Assembly: GCA_041740495.1 (NCBI GenBank)
Contig: JBGSLW010000154.1
Location: forward strand, 1-14,554
Length of the DNA stretch: 14,554 nt
Direction of reading: 5' to 3'
From: JANMEB01 sp041740495
GTDB taxonomy: Bacteria; Planctomycetota; Planctomycetia; Pirellulales; Pirellulaceae
Under the pieces are notes generated by a model. The model was given only the letters and a program-made list of their open reading frames with translations, was not told where the DNA came from and ran no database searches. The translations under genes were made by a program, and so were the position numbers. Positions 12,200 to 14,554 of the stretch are shown one piece after another; within the stretch, counting starts at the first letter, position 1; every line of letters starts with the position of its first letter.

Positions 12200-13348
12200 C
12201 TACCGACCGATTCCGGCTCGCGGGACTTGGACCGGGAGCGGTTGCGCGTCGAATGCAATCCCGGTGCCCGACAGGCTGGGGAGCGTTTTGGGGCGAACCG
12301 CATTCGGCATATTGGGGAAGCTCTCGATGGTGGCTCGATAGTCGTTGATGACTTGGACCACCTTCTCATTCCATTGGTCTTGTTTGTTATCGTCTTTGCG
12401 GAGGACCCAATCGAAACTGCCGACGCAGACGTAGCTTTCGTAGCGGTCGTGGAATTCGTAGGCCTCGACCCCCAATTTGCGCAGTTCGGTCGTGAGGCGG
12501 TGGGCCTTTTCGGTCGCTTCGGCCAGTTTGCTTTTGGTGATTTCCTTTCGCAGTCTTAGCAGTTGAGCCTCTTCGCGCTTCCTATCTTCAATCTCGGAAA
12601 TTCGAAACGTCGTTTCACCGCGAAAGGTCGCCACGCGAACGCTGAACGGGTGGGGGCAATCCAGCAAGCTGTATTTCACCCCGCGATTGAGGTCGATCAC
12701 CAAACGGTCGATCGTGTTCTGGTTGAAGTAATCCGGGGGGAGGAGCGGGTTGGCCATCACGAAGGCATGTCGCATGGGACCCTTGGATTTGACGTCGGGG
12801 TTGCTGTTGACTTGCCGTTGAAGCTCCCGCAACCGGCCCATGGACTGGCTGGTCTCGTCGGTTTCCTTGAGCATCAGGCACTCGGGTTTCATCTGTTTGA
12901 TTTTCTCGAGCGTCGACTCGGCCTGGCGATCGTCCAACGAGGGAAAATCTCCGACGAGCACGGCGATTTCGGTCGGATCCTCTTCTTTGGCGAACTTCAT
13001 TTCGGGGCGGCCTATTCCCGGTTGACCGAATTCGTTGACGTAGACATCCCAGCCCATGCCGTACACGGTTTCGGGCCGGTCGAATTTCTTCTTGTACATC
13101 ACCGCTTTGAGGTTGTGTTTTTTTCGCAATTCCATGACCAGTTTGCCAGCCTGGTGCAGGCCATTGTCGCCGCTGAAGGAGGCGCACATGATCAACCAGG
13201 GTCCATCACTTTCCTTGATCCAGTAGGAGGTCCCTTCGTTGGCTTCGACCCGCCGTTTGAATAGATTCAGTTGGCCGTGGGCGGCCGTGAGTCCGCTCAA
13301 CACGGTCCAAGTCAGCAGGGTGCAGCACCACACCAGTCGGCGTTCCAT
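12200..13348 (-). CDS. Secreted protein with two SPOR-like repeats, unknown function
   Basis: A 382-residue protein with an N-terminal signal peptide (MERRLVWCCTLLTWTVLSGL, cleavage near TAAHGQ, residue 26), so it is exported. Two stretches, about residues 50-135 and 234-335, share a SPOR-like plan: a strand of the form WLIMCASFSG or FSVRVATFRG, a helix with A..L...LRK, then KAVMYKK or VEAYEFH and a closing strand (IAVLVGDF; SYVCVGSF). SPOR domains bind denuded peptidoglycan glycans; whether these do is uncertain, notably because many Planctomycetes have reduced or unusual cell walls. The middle has a charged coiled-coil-like segment (about 255-292, RKREEAQLLRLRKEI). The start at 13348 has GGAGAG upstream; the longer frame to 13501 lacks a signal peptide. 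It converges on astD and diverges from the selenoprotein gene. Confidence 0.8.
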   Translation of the reverse strand: MERRLVWCCTLLTWTVLSGLTAAHGQLNLFKRRVEANEGTSYWIKESDGPWLIMCASFSGDNGLHQAGKLVMELRKKHNLKAVMYKKKFDRPETVYGMGWDVYVNEFGQPGIGRPEMKFAKEEDPTEIAVLVGDFPSLDDRQAESTLEKIKQMKPECLMLKETDETSQSMGRLRELQRQVNSNPDVKSKGPMRHAFVMANPLLPPDYFNQNTIDRLVIDLNRGVKYSLLDCPHPFSVRVATFRGETTFRISEIEDRKREEAQLLRLRKEITKSKLAEATEKAHRLTTELRKLGVEAYEFHDRYESYVCVGSFDWVLRKDDNKQDQWNEKVVQVINDYRATIESFPNMPNAVRPKTLPSLSGTGIAFDAQPLPVQVPRAGIGR

Positions 13349-13639
13349 GTTTGGTTCTCTCCGGAAACAGGAATTCGAGGCCACGCGAATCGGCTTGGCA
13401 TGTCGCAGCGGTTCGCGGCGAGTTGGCGGACAGTAGCAAATACGGCAGGCTCGATCCAAGATGGATTTCCAGGAGTTCAGGGCAATCGTCGCGAAAGTCA
13501 CTGGGGGCTATCGCTCGGCGCTAAATTCAATAGCCACCTTTGCCAAAACGAGTCATGACGGTTGCGAAAATCGTCGAAACTCGACAAATTCGCCCGATTC
13601 AGAGCCAATCCCCAAACCGGCCGACCCCCTCACTTTGCC

Positions 13640-13662
13640 CTTTCCCCCGAAGCGGGGGAAAG
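13640..13662 (+). repeat. Perfect 10-bp hairpin in the divergent intergenic region
   Basis: CTTTCCCCCG and CGGGGGAAAG flank a 3-base loop. It lies between two genes pointing away from each other, so it has no transcript end to serve; it is more likely a REP-like planctomycete intergenic repeat or an mRNA 5' structure. Two direct GCTAGCG copies (13730-13736 and 13744-13750) follow nearby. No gene is seen in 13349-13814. Confidence 0.6.
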
Positions 13663-13814
13663 CGTAATGGGATAGGCTCTTAAGGTGGCTGAGCGACCGA
13701 GCGGGTGGCTCGCGGGTTCGATTTGCCAAGCTAGCGATGTACGGCTAGCGACGAATGGTTGAACCGCCAGGCATTGAAATAAAATCGTCGCTACATTTTG
13801 GAGAAACGCGCGTC

Positions 13815-14351
13815 ATGGGATCACTTGAGGGAAAGCCTGCGGTTGCCTACGAACTTCCGGATGCGGCAGGCCATGTCCATCGGATGGAGGACGATCGCGG
13901 TCACTGGTTGTTGTTGGTATTTCACCGACATCTGGGGTGACCGACTTGCCGAGCGCATGTGTCGCAGTTGCGACGCGTTGAACAAGAGTTGGAGTCGCAC
14001 GATGTTCGGGTCAAGCTGGTGACGTTCGACGCCAACTTTTTGGCCAGGGCGTATGTCCAACAAACCCATTTGAGCTGGCCGCTCTTGGTGGATGCGGAGC
14101 GGTCGCTCTATCAGGCGTATGGGATGTTGCGCGCGACGTGGTGGCAGCTGTACCGCCCGTCGTCGATCGTGAAATACCTGGGATTGGCCGCGCGCGGCGT
14201 GCTGCCCGGGAAGCCGGGGGAAGATTGGAACCAATTGGGGGGGGACGTGTTGATTGACCCCGCCGGGATCGTACGCTTGCACTTTGTCAGCACGGGCCCG
14301 CACGATCGGCCGCCGATTTCCAGAATCCTAAAGCTGGTAGAGCAGGTATAA
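13815..14351 (+). CDS. Putative selenoprotein: peroxiredoxin-like (AhpC/TSA-2, SelU/SelL-like) with U-P-T-C motif
   Basis: Read through one in-frame TGA (13938-13940), this is a 178-residue thioredoxin-fold protein. It opens MGSLEGKPAVAYELPDAAGH, the usual redoxin start, reaches the strand LLLVFHRHLG, and there the TGA takes the place of the first Cys of the active site: HRHLG-U42-P-T-C45-RAHVSQLRR. Relatives in this family read RH.GC..CREHV..LR. After it come VKLVTFDANFLARAY, WPLLVDAERSLYQAYG, WNQLGGDVLIDPAGIVRLHFVS and DRPPISRIL, all family landmarks, so both sides of the TGA are one protein in one frame. A 9-bp stem-loop follows 16 bases after the TGA. The role is probably thiol/selenol peroxide or disulfide chemistry. 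ATG 13815 has GGAG 11 bases upstream; ATG 13755 lacks one. The alternative is a nonsense mutation, but it would have had to hit exactly the catalytic codon. Confidence 0.82.
13957..13978 (+). promoter_or_regulatory. Candidate bacterial SECIS element
   Basis: ATGTGTCGC and GCGACGCGT form a 9-base stem (seven Watson-Crick, two G.U) closed by the loop AGTT. The stem begins 16 bases, and the loop 25 bases, after the in-frame TGA, inside the 16-37 window used for bacterial SECIS elements, and one of the first two loop bases is G as required. It lacks the clear bulged U of the E. coli fdhF element, so SelB recognition is unproven. Confidence 0.65.
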
Positions 14352-14385
14352 GCTGTTTGCGTGATCGTTCGCTGGAAGGGTGATC

Positions 14386-14554
14386 TCAGCAGTCGGAAAT
14401 AATCTCCGGCAGAACATCGACCAGCGAGCCGCTGAGCCTGGGGCCGTTGGTTGCCACGACGCGTGACGCGATGTAATTCCCCCAGCGAGCGGCGACCGGA
14501 GGGGGCCAGCCGCGGGCGAGTCCGAAGAGGGCACCGCCCGCGAACGCATCGCCC
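14386..14554 (-). CDS. PfkB-family carbohydrate kinase, C-terminal part (runs off the window)
   Basis: Fifty-five C-terminal residues are present, starting GDAFAGGALFGLARGW. GDAFAGG is the second PfkB signature, whose Asp is the catalytic base that deprotonates the sugar hydroxyl. The rest (GNYIASRVVATNGPRLSG...VLPEI) is the usual terminal helix pair, with N-G-P near the end as in adenosine- and fructokinase-like members. The sugar substrate cannot be told because the N-terminal lid and substrate-binding part lie beyond base 14554. It converges with the selenoprotein gene, 34 bases apart, with no terminator seen between. Confidence 0.88.
   Translation of the reverse strand, partial: GDAFAGGALFGLARGWPPPVAARWGNYIASRVVATNGPRLSGSLVDVLPEIISDC

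Noticed and set aside
13684..13730. tRNA-like string (GGTGGCTGAGCG ... GGGTTCGATTTGCC) upstream of the selenoprotein gene
   Set aside because: It recalls a Ser/Leu tRNA D-arm and T-loop, but the T-stem does not pair (GCGGG against TGCC), there is no acceptor stem and no anticodon arm. Tempting because a selC gene nearby would fit, but it is not supported.
13755..14351. Frameshift or simple nonsense pseudogene explanation for the split redoxin
   Set aside because: Both halves are in the same frame, so no frameshift is needed. The only interruption is a TGA at the catalytic Cys position with a SECIS-like hairpin after it, and the rest of the protein is well preserved.

Overview
The window looks like chromosome of a Planctomycete, probably in or near the Pirellulales. 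This is an inference from moderately high GC, families of short structured intergenic repeats, a paired-SPOR-like secreted protein of unknown function and an arginine succinyltransferase-type operon; no rRNA or other marker gene is present to confirm it.

Bases 1-5700 are an accessory region that reads as a decayed integron-type cassette array with no integrase in view. Small unrelated genes, all on the + strand, are separated by 70-95 base imperfect inverted repeats that behave like attC sites: left arm with a ..AAC box, right arm with a GTT.. box, next gene starting at or just after the right box. I place candidates at 141-211, 797-867, 1536-1625, 2506-2588 (best), 3400-3491, 3950-4040, 4730-4813 and 5591-5682. 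Cargo is a toxin-antitoxin pair whose ParE-like toxin is broken by a 17-base tandem duplication, three small membrane proteins, a DUF4160/DUF2442 pair, a VOC/glyoxalase-fold protein, a 63-residue hypothetical and, at the right edge, a lipoprotein. The second interval also holds remnants of an IS91-like (Y2/HUH) transposase and of what may be its partner recombinase. Stretches without genes: 1-262 (candidate attC and promoter), 800-1619 (attC-like site, dispersed repeats, IS91 remnants), 3119-3487 and 4454-4852 (duplicated structured repeat ahead of attC, hairpins), 3758-4060 (attC-like repeats), 5231-5697 (palindrome, repeat copy, attC-like site), 6520-6844 (second copies of two repeats, a 15-base tandem repeat), 13349-13814 (divergent promoter region, hairpin).

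From 6845 the window becomes ordinary dense chromosome: a GNAT acetyltransferase overlapping a potassium-channel-like protein, then a tight operon of a class III aminotransferase, arginine N-succinyltransferase (astA) and succinylglutamate semialdehyde dehydrogenase (astD). These would carry out three of the five steps of arginine catabolism to glutamate; astB and astE are not here. Converging on astD is a secreted protein of unknown function with two SPOR-like repeats.

At 13815-14351 is a peroxiredoxin-like (AhpC/TSA-2, SelU/SelL-like) gene with an in-frame TGA exactly where the first cysteine of the CxxC active site belongs, followed by a well-placed stem-loop. The simplest reading is a selenoprotein with a U-P-T-C motif. 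The window ends in the C-terminus of a PfkB-family sugar kinase on the - strand.
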